64,000 nt of DNA, taken from contig NZ_AP018439.1 of NCBI RefSeq assembly GCF_009937955.1, positions 4,960,001-5,024,000 on the forward strand. The letters are read 5' to 3'. This DNA comes from Undibacterium sp. KW1. Its GTDB lineage: Bacteria > Pseudomonadota > Gammaproteobacteria > Burkholderiales > Burkholderiaceae_D. The position numbers and the translations under genes were made by a program. The notes beneath the pieces are model-generated. The model saw only the letters and a list, made by a program, of their open reading frames with translations, had not been told where the DNA came from and made no database searches. Shown in pieces: positions 7,302-15,507 of this stretch (position 1 is its first letter; the number at the start of each line of letters is the position of its first letter).

Positions 7302-8481
7302 TACTGCTCAAGCATCTCTTGCATTGCCTGGTGATGCAATCACGGCTGTCCAGTGTCCGGCACACCGCGTCAGTATCACGCCTTGTGATGCTGACGAGCT
7401 TGATCCCTTGCTGCAGCACCTGAGCGCCAATCTTGCTGCCCACAGCGACCAGCAATTCCCCCGTGGCACGCTGACCGCCGATGGCCGTCTGGATTTATGC
7501 AAGCAAAGCCTGGGAACCAGCCACTGCCTGGCGATCACAAAGGCATTGCAAGACAATACCCGCGTCCGCAGCCTCATGCTGGGCACCGATGCAATAGGCG
7601 ATGCTGGTGCGGCAGCGGTGGCTGGCCTGGCCAGCATCAATCCTCAGCTTGAGGTTCTTTACCTGGGTTGCAATAATATCGGCCCGACAGGAGCACATGC
7701 GCTGGGCACGACGCTGGCAGATGGCGCACAAAACATTAGCGGCCTGTGGCTCAAGCGTAATCCACTAGGCCCGGATGGCGCAACAAGCATTGCCGGCATG
7801 TTACGCAGCAACCAGCACTTGCGCGTGCTGGACATGGTCAATACCGATTTGCGTGCAGAAGGCGTGCGCGCCATCGTTGATGCCCTGTGCAGTGATAACA
7901 AGAACCTGCAAAGCCTTTACCTCAGCGGCAACGGTCTGAACGCAGCAAGCGCAAACGACCTGGCACGCCTGCTGCGCGAAGCGCCACATCTCAAGGCACT
8001 CTACCTTAGCGTCAACCGTCTAGGTGATACAGGTGCAACATGCATCGCCGATGCGCTGTGCCACAACCACAGCCTGCAAACCCTGGAACTGGCAAGCAAT
8101 GGCATAGGCACACAGGGAGCATCTGCTCTGCTGGACGCAGCCCGGCATTCTTCATTGCAAAACCTGAATCTTGGCTACGCACCATCCACCAGGGTGCTGG
8201 GTGCACAGGCCAATCACATGGGAGATGAGGGTGCGCTACACGCCGTGGAGTTGATCAACACCTCTGCGACATTGCGCAGGCTTAACCTGACCCGCAATAA
8301 CATCACGGCTCAGGGAAATGCGGCAGTCATAGATGCTGCGCTACGCAATGGCGAGCTTATCCAACTGACACTTGATGGCCGCCATCCAGATGATCTCGCT
8401 GCTCAATTAAAACATAATCAGGCTTTATCTGGTAGAAGCGATACACTGGGTCAGGCGATGATCAAGAGTGTTTATCGATAA
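7291..8481 (+). CDS. Leucine-rich repeat protein, RNase-inhibitor type
   Basis: 396 residues starting at the ATG that overlaps the end of the SDR gene (AAGGA about 11 nt upstream). After about 85 non-repeat residues come about ten repeats of 28-29 residues with the pattern LxxLxLxxNxIGxxGAxxIAxAL (for example LKALYLSVNRLGDTGA). This is the ribonuclease-inhibitor/NLR class of LRR, forming a curved binding scaffold. No signal peptide is visible, so it is probably cytoplasmic. The overlap with the SDR-like gene suggests the two proteins act together, perhaps as a binding platform and its partner. The ligand is unknown. Confidence 0.88.
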   Translation: MHGDTAQASLALPGDAITAVQCPAHRVSITPCDADELDPLLQHLSANLAAHSDQQFPRGTLTADGRLDLCKQSLGTSHCLAITKALQDNTRVRSLMLGTDAIGDAGAAAVAGLASINPQLEVLYLGCNNIGPTGAHALGTTLADGAQNISGLWLKRNPLGPDGATSIAGMLRSNQHLRVLDMVNTDLRAEGVRAIVDALCSDNKNLQSLYLSGNGLNAASANDLARLLREAPHLKALYLSVNRLGDTGATCIADALCHNHSLQTLELASNGIGTQGASALLDAARHSSLQNLNLGYAPSTRVLGAQANHMGDEGALHAVELINTSATLRRLNLTRNNITAQGNAAVIDAALRNGELIQLTLDGRHPDDLAAQLKHNQALSGRSDTLGQAMIKSVYR

Positions 8482-8538
8482 AAAATCTACAGGTACAACA
8501 AAAGAAATTCTTCTGTTTAAACGAATATGCGGTGAACC

Positions 8539-9147
8539 ATGTTGCCCAATTTTTATATCTGTACCAGTTGCAATGAAAAACTCTTCTTGCCGTTTCGCGA
8601 GGCTTATTACTACCTTGGCTCAAGCACCATGGGGCAATTGATAAGGAATGAAGACTTGTTCGCGATACCAGTCCGCCCAGCCTGGTGCAAGACCTGTTCG
8701 AACCTGTGTATAGCCGAGGATATTGCCAGCTTGCGTGATTTTGAAAATGCCTTTGGTGCGGTACGCAGTGGCAAGGCAGTGGAATATCCGCTGGAAACAG
8801 AGCACATGAATAAGGAGCTGGCGATCCATGAAATCCAGAGCTATCTGCGCTGGAGAATGTCGCGTCAGCAGAAACCAAGAGCGTTGTGCTGCGGTAGCCA
8901 TGATTTCTTATACACCGACGTGGAGCAACCTCTATTCAAGCACGCGGGCTGCGACTTTGGCAGCATGGAGCCACGGTGCATTTTCCCGGGTGCACATAGC
9001 TGGCACGGCCCCGGCATATCCAGCCCTGCCGATATCCGCATATATGATGCTGAGGGCGAACTGAAGGGTAAGCTAACCTGGCGCAAGCGTGAAGAGAATG
9101 CATGGGATACAGAAAAATTGACGTATCCGGTTCAGCCTGAAGAATAA
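8539..9147 (+). CDS. Unrecognised protein with paired CxxC motifs
   Basis: 202 residues; GGTGA lies just before the ATG. Near the N-terminus CTSC and, about 40 residues later, CKTC could bind one zinc ion. A second group (ALCCGSHD, HAGCDFG, EPRCIFPG) contains more Cys and His. The C-terminal part has several Trp and a strand-rich look. It follows the LRR gene by 57 nt in the same direction and may belong to its operon. No family recognised. Confidence 0.7.
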   Translation: MLPNFYICTSCNEKLFLPFREAYYYLGSSTMGQLIRNEDLFAIPVRPAWCKTCSNLCIAEDIASLRDFENAFGAVRSGKAVEYPLETEHMNKELAIHEIQSYLRWRMSRQQKPRALCCGSHDFLYTDVEQPLFKHAGCDFGSMEPRCIFPGAHSWHGPGISSPADIRIYDAEGELKGKLTWRKREENAWDTEKLTYPVQPEE

Positions 9148-9160
9148 GGACTGTCAGTCA

Positions 9161-9240
9161 GTAGGGTGCGCCATGCGCACCACTCTCAAAAAAACATCAA
9201 AGAAAATTCATAAGAAACGGTACGCACGGCGTACTCTACC
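9161..9240. repeat. Dispersed imperfect palindrome, GGTGCGC family (copy A)
   Basis: Left arm GTAGGGTGCGCCATGCGCAC and right arm GGTACGCACGGCGTACTCTA are inverted, imperfect copies separated by about 36 bp. The same arms recur at six other intergenic sites in this window. The element lies between a gene end and the 3' end of a convergent gene. Confidence 0.7.
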
Positions 9241-9284
9241 ACGAATATTAAACTGAGCCGCTGGCTCACTATTCTGGTGTTGAC

Positions 9285-9686
9285 TCATTTCTTCACCGAC
9301 ACAGCTTCCTTGATCAGGGTCTCCAGCACCTTTATATTCACATCATTTAATTTCCGTATATACAGGCAGCCTTTGCCGGATTTGGTTTTACCGAGTTCAG
9401 ACAATAATTGCGCATGGTTGGGTGCGGCATTGAGGCCATACAGGCTGATGTCACCCTTGCGGGATGCAAAGCCGATGAGGCACATATCGCCTTCGCGGCC
9501 GCTCTCATAGACATAGTGGTAGTTGCCAAAGCCGACGATGCTGCCCCACATGACGGCGGGCTGTTTGCTGGCCCTGGACATGAGCTTGATCAATATTGCG
9601 CAGTCATTGCGGCGCGTCTCGTCCTGTATCGCGGCGAGATAATCATCTACGCTGGAGTCTGTTGCTTTGGTTTTGTTTTCAGCCAT
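9285..9686 (-). CDS. DUF1801 (YdhG-like) domain protein
   Basis: 133 residues from the ATG at 9686, which has GGGGA 5 nt upstream; a Met four codons earlier (9698) is possible but has no ribosome site. The sequence has the family pattern: DDYLAAI near the start, WGSIVGFGNYHY, and a C-terminal half with CLYIRKLNDVN. This small domain is related to the frataxin-like YdhG fold; its biochemical role is not established. It is convergent with the gene at 8539 across a palindromic repeat. Confidence 0.8.
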   Translation of the reverse strand: MAENKTKATDSSVDDYLAAIQDETRRNDCAILIKLMSRASKQPAVMWGSIVGFGNYHYVYESGREGDMCLIGFASRKGDISLYGLNAAPNHAQLLSELGKTKSGKGCLYIRKLNDVNIKVLETLIKEAVSVKK

Positions 9687-9840
9687 GACATTCCCCATCT
9701 TTGGGTAGAAAGTGAATCGGCAACGTAATCATGATAGCAGGGACTTGGCCGCACGCAGATCAAATTAAAGGCGGCATTGTCAGTGGCTTGCAAATCCGTC
9801 TATACTCAGTGACAGACCCCATACTGAGAGGTAGCAGATT

Positions 9841-12021
9841 ATGATTTCCCGTCGCCAATTTGCCTTGTCCTTGTCCGCATTTGCCCTCTCACCTCTCAGT
9901 GTGCATGTGCATGCTGCCGTCAGGAAAACACCCTCGCCCTTGCTGCCACCGCTGGCACGCGAAGAGCCGGTGACCGACAGCTTGTGGGGCAAGAGCATCG
10001 TTGATCCTTACCGCTGGATGGAACAAAAGCCGGACACTGCCGAATTCACTAACTACCTTAAAGCGCAAGGCGCTTTTGCAAGGCAAGTGCTGGACAAGTT
10101 GCCAGGGCGACGAGCGATAGAAGCATCTCTGCAACGATTCAGTGCAGCAACAACTACGCTGGCGATACGGCAAGTCACGAGTACCCAACTGATTTTTGCG
10201 CGCCGCTCGCCAGACCAGCAGGTACTCAAGATTTATGCTGCCCCACACGCGGGTGGTGCAGAACGCCTGTTGATTGATCCCGAAGCCGGTAACAAGGGTG
10301 GCCCGGGTGGCCAAGGTGGTCAACCCAGGCGCGTGACCGAAGTGCTGATGTCTCCTGACAACAAGCATCTGGCTTACGCTATCGACAAGGGTGGTGATGA
10401 GATGCATGAGTTGCATGTGCTGACACTGGATAGTGGCAAGGACGTGCTGATTACCCGTTTGAATGGCATACCGGCAAGCTGGCTGCCCGATTCCAGCGGC
10501 CTGTTTTATGCACGCCTGCGCGACGGTGCAGTCAAGGGCAAAGTCGATTTCTCCTTCGACACGGCAACATGGCTGCACAAAATGGATAAAGACCCTGTGC
10601 AAGACACACTGGCCTTCCGCTGGTCAGATGGCCCGGCCATGGGCCAGACAGAACGTGAAATGCCTGTCGTGCATGTGAATACCGCCAGTGACTGGGCACT
10701 GGGTGCTATCTATAGCAATGGTGAATGGCCGGCCTATGGCATGGTCGCACGTCTCAATGATCTGCTGGCAGGCAAACCCGGCTGGGCAGAAGTGTTCCGC
10801 AAGGACGATATCGCGACCCACGCACTGACCGTGGGTGACGATGTGTATGTACTGGCCAAAGGCAAGTCTGAGCGTGGTGAAGTGTTTAAGGTCAGCCTGC
10901 GCGAGGCAGATAAGGGCAAGCGTGTCGTGGTGGTGCCACAAGGCGATTATGTCATCGACAGCCTGAGCCTGGCAAAAGATGGTTTATACATCCATGAGCT
11001 GCGTGGCCAGGTCGGTGCCTTGCGGCGTTACAGCTTTGCCACAGGCAAGGTGGAGGATGTAAAACTGCCTTTGACAGGTGCGGTATGGAATATACAATGC
11101 CACCCGGCCATAGAAGGTGCCTGGTTTGGCATGGACGACCTGACCTGGTCGGCCCGCACTCTGCAAACCGGCCCCAATCTGGTCGCCAAAGACACGGGCC
11201 TGACACCGAAGGCAGCATTTGACACATCTTCGTTCCTGACTACGCGCCAGGACATCAAGGCGCGTGACGGAACGGCTGTACCGGTAGAAATACTGCACAA
11301 GAACAATACCAAACTGAATGGCAAGAACCCTCTGCTGATTATTGCCTATGGTGCTTACGGCATCATACTTGACCCTGGCTTCCAGGGTTCCATGCTGGCT
11401 TTTCTGGACCAGGGTGGCGTGATTGTCTACGCCCATGTGCGCGGTGGTGGCGAGAAGGGCGAGACCTGGCACACTGCCGGGCAAAAAGCCAATAAGCCAA
11501 ATACCTGGCGCGACGTGATTGATGTGGCAGAAGCAATGATTAAAGACGGCTGGACTGCACGCGGCAAGCTCGCTGTATGGGGTACCTCTGCCGGCGGCAT
11601 CATGGTGGGCCGCGCCATCACTGAAAGACCAGACCTGTTTGCCGTGGCAATCGGTGAAGTCGGGGTATTCAATACCCTGCGCTTTGAGCTGACATCGAAT
11701 GGCCCTGGCAATGATGAAGAGTTTGGTACGGTCAAAAAAGAAGATGAATTCCGCGCCCTGCTGGAGATGGATGCCTATCACCATGTACAAGCTGAAACCA
11801 GCTACCCGGCAACGCTGCTGATGACGGGCGCCAACGACATGCGGGTAGAACCCTGGCAAATCGCCAAGATGGCTGCCCGCATGCAAAAAAATTATGATCC
11901 CAAGCGCCCGGTATTGATGCGGGTTGATTATGATTCAGGGCATTATTCCACGACCAAGAAAATCGGCATTGCCAAGCATCTGGATATGTTTTCTTTTATT
12001 CTTGCGTATACACGGGCTTGA
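9841..12021 (+). CDS. Prolyl oligopeptidase family (S9) serine peptidase, Tat-exported
   Basis: 726 residues. The leader ISRRQFALS fits the twin-arginine motif and ends near VHAA, so the enzyme is probably exported folded. Residues from about 40 to 430 form the beta-propeller gate domain (DPYRWME is the usual S9A entry). The alpha/beta-hydrolase domain follows, with nucleophile GTSAGG (S583), the Asp in GANDMR near 665 and the His in DSGHYS near 700. The family cleaves after proline in short peptides. GAGAGG precedes the ATG. The gene stands alone. Confidence 0.9.
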   Translation: MISRRQFALSLSAFALSPLSVHVHAAVRKTPSPLLPPLAREEPVTDSLWGKSIVDPYRWMEQKPDTAEFTNYLKAQGAFARQVLDKLPGRRAIEASLQRFSAATTTLAIRQVTSTQLIFARRSPDQQVLKIYAAPHAGGAERLLIDPEAGNKGGPGGQGGQPRRVTEVLMSPDNKHLAYAIDKGGDEMHELHVLTLDSGKDVLITRLNGIPASWLPDSSGLFYARLRDGAVKGKVDFSFDTATWLHKMDKDPVQDTLAFRWSDGPAMGQTEREMPVVHVNTASDWALGAIYSNGEWPAYGMVARLNDLLAGKPGWAEVFRKDDIATHALTVGDDVYVLAKGKSERGEVFKVSLREADKGKRVVVVPQGDYVIDSLSLAKDGLYIHELRGQVGALRRYSFATGKVEDVKLPLTGAVWNIQCHPAIEGAWFGMDDLTWSARTLQTGPNLVAKDTGLTPKAAFDTSSFLTTRQDIKARDGTAVPVEILHKNNTKLNGKNPLLIIAYGAYGIILDPGFQGSMLAFLDQGGVIVYAHVRGGGEKGETWHTAGQKANKPNTWRDVIDVAEAMIKDGWTARGKLAVWGTSAGGIMVGRAITERPDLFAVAIGEVGVFNTLRFELTSNGPGNDEEFGTVKKEDEFRALLEMDAYHHVQAETSYPATLLMTGANDMRVEPWQIAKMAARMQKNYDPKRPVLMRVDYDSGHYSTTKKIGIAKHLDMFSFILAYTRA

Positions 12022-12100
12022 TATTTCCAGAATTAAAATCCGGTCATCGCATGCATGGTGGCCGGTTTTCCCTCTCATTTTTTAAGGTGATTAATTTATT

Positions 12101-12580
12101 TTGAACGACCGTAAATCAAGCACAACTCCAGACGCAAATTCAAACACCATCATCAAATTCTACTCAGTAGAAGATGAGTTTGGAGAGTTCTCCAACTTCG
12201 CACGCTATTCCATCTCCATCAAGGGAAAAACCTGGCCCACTTCTGAACATTATTTCCAGGCGCAAAAATTTGTAGATGCGGCATATCGCGAAAAGATACG
12301 CAAGGCCAATACACCAGCCATTGCGGCCCGCCTGGGACGAGCACGCACAGAAAAATTACGCCCGGATTGGGAGTCAGTCAAAGTACAGGTCATGCGGGAT
12401 GCGCTGATGGCAAAGTTCCAGCAGCATGCCGATTTAAAAGCCTTGCTGTTAAGTACAGGCGCTGCAAAACTGGTTGAAGACACCAGCGACGATGACTATT
12501 GGGGCTGTGGCAGTGATGGGCGTGGCAAGAATATGCTGGGCAGGATATTGATGGAGATACGTGCGACATTAACGCAATAA
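12101..12580 (+). CDS. NADAR/YbiA family protein
   Basis: 159 residues from a TTG start with AAGGTG about 11 nt upstream; no ATG alternative is well placed. The motifs EFSNFARY, WPTSEHYFQAQKF and DDYWGCGSDGRGKNMLGRILM are diagnostic of the NADAR superfamily. Members include YbiA, an N-glycosidase acting on riboflavin-pathway intermediates, and proteins that remove ADP-ribose from guanine in DarT-type toxin-antitoxin systems. No DarT-like gene is adjacent, so a housekeeping YbiA role is more likely here. Confidence 0.88.
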   Translation: MNDRKSSTTPDANSNTIIKFYSVEDEFGEFSNFARYSISIKGKTWPTSEHYFQAQKFVDAAYREKIRKANTPAIAARLGRARTEKLRPDWESVKVQVMRDALMAKFQQHADLKALLLSTGAAKLVEDTSDDDYWGCGSDGRGKNMLGRILMEIRATLTQ

Positions 12581-12738
12581 TAAGCACAATAATAAGAAGG
12601 ATAATAAAGATGGAGATTTATCGAAATTTGAGGCATTAATCTTTGGTGGGATAGTCTCAGATGTAGATAAAATTCCTATTACTTTTGATGGACTCGATCA
12701 AGTTATTAATTTGCTGAAAGTAGGAAAAGATAAACCCT
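12574..12738 (+). pseudogene. Possible C-terminal gene remnant
   Basis: A frame open from about 12574 to TAG at 12736-12738 encodes a plausible protein tail (DGDLSKFEALIFGG, then a stretch ending LLKVGKDKP) but has no ATG, GTG or TTG near its beginning. The composition is more AT-rich than the NADAR gene directly upstream. It looks like the end of a lost gene, perhaps a small immunity-type protein, but I cannot name it. Confidence 0.3.
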
Positions 12739-12924
12739 AGTATTCATCTCAAATCCAGCTGGACCGAATGTACTTAATTGGAACTCCATTATCAGAGTAA
12801 TCACATAGAAACCAAAAATGTGTTGCCACTTATCAAGCGTCAACTAAAGTCAATGAATTGCAGATTACGAGGCGTGCTACAACGCAACATGCAGCAATAA
12901 GGCTGGCACGAACAGGCGCAAGCT
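12739..12924. other. Intergenic stretch without recognisable features
   Basis: Together with the remnant before it, this makes about 340 bases without an intact gene between the NADAR gene and the end of the VOC gene. I see no promoter, hairpin or RNA in it. Confidence 0.4.
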
Positions 12925-13341
12925 TTATTGCTCCCTGGCCGGATTCCACACGACCTCCCACAGATGCCCGTCAGGGTCCTGGAAGTAGCCCGAGTAGCCA
13001 CCCCAGAAATTATCATGCGCAGGCTTGACGATCCTGGCCCCGGCTGAGTCAGCTTTTGCCATGACGGCATCCACCTCTGCTTTTGATGTCACATTGTGAC
13101 CCAGCGTCATTTCTGTTGCGCTTGCGGTTTGCACTGCAATGCCAGTGTCCTCTGCAATACTCTTGCGTGGCCACAGGGCGAGGCGCAAACCCGCTTGTAG
13201 CTGAATGAATACCACGGCACCGTATTCAAATTCTTTACCGATGATACCTTCTGTGGCAAAGCCCAAACCATCGCGATAAAAATGCAAGGATGCTTCCAGG
13301 TCATCGACACCCAGGGTGATGACGGTGATTTGTGGTTTCAT
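12925..13341 (-). CDS. VOC superfamily (glyoxalase/bleomycin-resistance-like) protein
   Basis: 138 residues built of two beta-alpha-beta-beta-beta modules. It opens with ITVITLGVDDLEASLHFYRD and ends with GYFQDPDGHLWEVVWNP, where the Glu before VVW is a typical metal ligand. AAAGG precedes the ATG. The variant with WGGYSGYFQDPDG is common among uncharacterised VOC proteins of environmental proteobacteria. The substrate is unknown. Confidence 0.88.
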   Translation of the reverse strand: MKPQITVITLGVDDLEASLHFYRDGLGFATEGIIGKEFEYGAVVFIQLQAGLRLALWPRKSIAEDTGIAVQTASATEMTLGHNVTSKAEVDAVMAKADSAGARIVKPAHDNFWGGYSGYFQDPDGHLWEVVWNPAREQ

Positions 13342-13430
13342 GGCAGACCTTTATTGGAAGGTTTGTCAGAAGCGGTTATTGTCAACATTTATTGTAAGCA
13401 GCGACTCATCAAGCAAATGCCATAAATTCT

Positions 13431-14063
13431 TCAGCAAAACACGATGGCAGTCTTGTGCTCCAGACTAAGGCGAGCTGCTTCAAACAGCGTGATCCATGTT
13501 TCCAGCTCACGGTAGCAGGCACCTTCTTTTTCGGCTTGTTCTTGTATGCGTGCCACTTCGGCATCTGACAATTGCCCGTTGTCGAGTTGTATGCCCAGCG
13601 CCGGTGCAATCAGTACCAGCTCGTCCATCAGGCGGTAAGAGGAGCCGAGCATGCCGCCTGGCAAACCGGCCTCTTCACTGTCGAACAGAACTTCATCAAA
13701 ATCGACAGGCACATAATAACCTTCTGCATCTGAATGACAGATCAAATGGCTAGCAAGATTGTCATATTCTGCCTGCAATGCCTCGTCCTGGCCCGGGTCT
13801 TCATTGTCTGCCAGCGGTGTTGCAAGCCATGCAGGGTCTGCCTTGCGGTGCGCATAAGCACGGCGCAGATAATGCAGGAAGGAATAGGGGAAACCATCAA
13901 GCTGCGCACGGGATTCCAATGCAGGCAAAGACCTGGGTTCTACGTGCGCAGGTAAACCGGCTTGTGCCAGCACGGTGTTAATTGCCGCAAAATCCTCCTG
14001 TGACCATTCAAGCTCTTCATCATCGCAATCTGCCAGAGTGCCTATGCTGATACCCAGTCCCAT
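13431..14063 (-). CDS. Unrecognised acidic cytoplasmic protein
   Basis: 210 residues, strongly acidic at the N-terminus (DCDDEELEWSQEDF). AGGAGA lies 6 nt before the ATG. The central part (FPYSFLHYLRRAYAHRKADP, then YYVPVDFDEVLFD) resembles proteins annotated only as hypothetical in Burkholderiales. No signal peptide or membrane segment. It follows the VOC gene in the other direction of reading (upstream of it, same strand, 90-nt gap), so the two might be co-transcribed. Confidence 0.75.
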   Translation of the reverse strand: MGLGISIGTLADCDDEELEWSQEDFAAINTVLAQAGLPAHVEPRSLPALESRAQLDGFPYSFLHYLRRAYAHRKADPAWLATPLADNEDPGQDEALQAEYDNLASHLICHSDAEGYYVPVDFDEVLFDSEEAGLPGGMLGSSYRLMDELVLIAPALGIQLDNGQLSDAEVARIQEQAEKEGACYRELETWITLFEAARLSLEHKTAIVFC

Positions 14064-14213
14064 TACTTTCTCCTGTTAGCGCACTATACGGTGCAAAGAC
14101 GCATTGCCTGAAAACCGCAATGGTAGCTGCTCAATTGAGCAGATGCAACGTAAAAAAACCAGAAATGCATGGCGGCATATCTGGTTCTTTTTTGAATGAC
14201 ACAGACCTCAATA

Positions 14214-15470
14214 TCAAGGCGTGCGTACCGTCACAATCTTGACGGGATGCTGCATTCTCTCGGCATGGGCCTTCACATAGGCCTGCCATTTTTCATTGCT
14301 ATTGTAGGGGCTGGCCCTGTCCCAGGCTGCTCCTACGTAATAGCGCAGGGGCTTGCCTGATGCGACTGTGGCGACGATGAGATCATTGAGCTTGTCTTCT
14401 GCATAGCCCTCTGCCGTTGGCAAGATAATGGCCGTGCCTATCGAGCCATTGCTGGCCTGATCTACCCATTGGGTGATGGATGGCGTAGCCTGGTTTTTGC
14501 TGAGTTTGATGACGGGGTTCTGGCCCTTGTCTGTCGGCGACTTGTTCAGGCCAAGAGCAACCTTCAGTTGTGCCGGGCCACTGAAAGTGAATGTGCTTTC
14601 CATCTGGTCAAACAAATGACCTGCATCAACGGTGAAACGTTTGACTTCAGACACTTTGACACCCGCCGCATCCCAATTATCGTAATTGAGTTCAAACACG
14701 GTGCGTATGGGGCCGTTGGCGATGATTTTCCAGGTAGCGTAGTTTGCACTGGTATAGAGGGTCTGGCCATCCCAGATGCCGGTGCCGCCACAGCCGCGTG
14801 AACGGCCGACATTGTACATGTCCATGCCCTCGCCTTCATCCTTGTGGTAATGGTCATGGCCCTTGTTGTACCAGCGATCGACGATGGGGTAGGTCACGCG
14901 CTTGAACCAGATGTCGAGTCCGCTGCTGCGCAAGACTTCTTTATTGCTGCCCGCCGGTGCGGGTGCTTCCAGTGCCGGGCCATAGGTGCGGTGGCCTATC
15001 CTGTCATTCTCCCAGGCGAAGTCGTCCAGGCGTTCTGGTATGTAGCGGGCAAAGGCCCTGGTTTCAAATACCGGTATCAGGGTATCGATTTTTTCTACGC
15101 TGAAGACGGCCTGTTTTTCACCGGGCGCAAAATCATACTGGAAAATCAGTTCGCCATAAGCAATGCCCTCACCCTTGGGGTCTTTCGACAGGGGCGCAAC
15201 ATTGGTGACCTGGTGCGCCAGCACTTTGCCTTTGGCATCCTTAACGGCAATGCGTTGTATCAGCGCACCGGGCAAGGCCTTGTTGACTTCTGACCACGGC
15301 AGCGTAATGGTTTCGGACGGGCGTGCGGCCTCAAGATCATGGCTGACCTGGATAGTGAGCTTGTCGGCAGCGTTGGCCGCTCCCGCACCAAACAGGCTGA
15401 GCAATACAAACGGAAGTATCTGATAGCGCAGAGAGAGATGCAGAGTCTGTTTCATGACGATGGATTTCAT
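14214..15470 (-). CDS. DUF4861 family exported protein of a polysaccharide-use operon
   Basis: 418 residues from the ATG at 15470, which has AGGA 8 nt upstream; earlier Met codons lack a ribosome site. A signal peptide ends at GAGAANAAD, placing it in the periplasm. The body (EGMDMYNVGRSRGCGG, HDHYHKDEGEG) matches DUF4861, a family often found beside GH105/GH88 enzymes in pectin, ulvan or alginate clusters. The His/Asp-rich patch could bind metal. It follows the GH105 gene by 37 nt on the same strand, so they form an operon. Its catalytic role is not established. Confidence 0.82.
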   Translation of the reverse strand: MKSIVMKQTLHLSLRYQILPFVLLSLFGAGAANAADKLTIQVSHDLEAARPSETITLPWSEVNKALPGALIQRIAVKDAKGKVLAHQVTNVAPLSKDPKGEGIAYGELIFQYDFAPGEKQAVFSVEKIDTLIPVFETRAFARYIPERLDDFAWENDRIGHRTYGPALEAPAPAGSNKEVLRSSGLDIWFKRVTYPIVDRWYNKGHDHYHKDEGEGMDMYNVGRSRGCGGTGIWDGQTLYTSANYATWKIIANGPIRTVFELNYDNWDAAGVKVSEVKRFTVDAGHLFDQMESTFTFSGPAQLKVALGLNKSPTDKGQNPVIKLSKNQATPSITQWVDQASNGSIGTAIILPTAEGYAEDKLNDLIVATVASGKPLRYYVGAAWDRASPYNSNEKWQAYVKAHAERMQHPVKIVTVRTP

Positions 15471-15507
15471 TGTTGGTGTCCTGTTGGTATCCATAAGATG
15501 TAAGGCA

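Noticed and set aside
10984..11886. 300-codon minus-strand frame inside the S9 peptidase gene
   Set aside because: Antisense of a well-supported coding sequence with catalytic motifs; composition is irregular.
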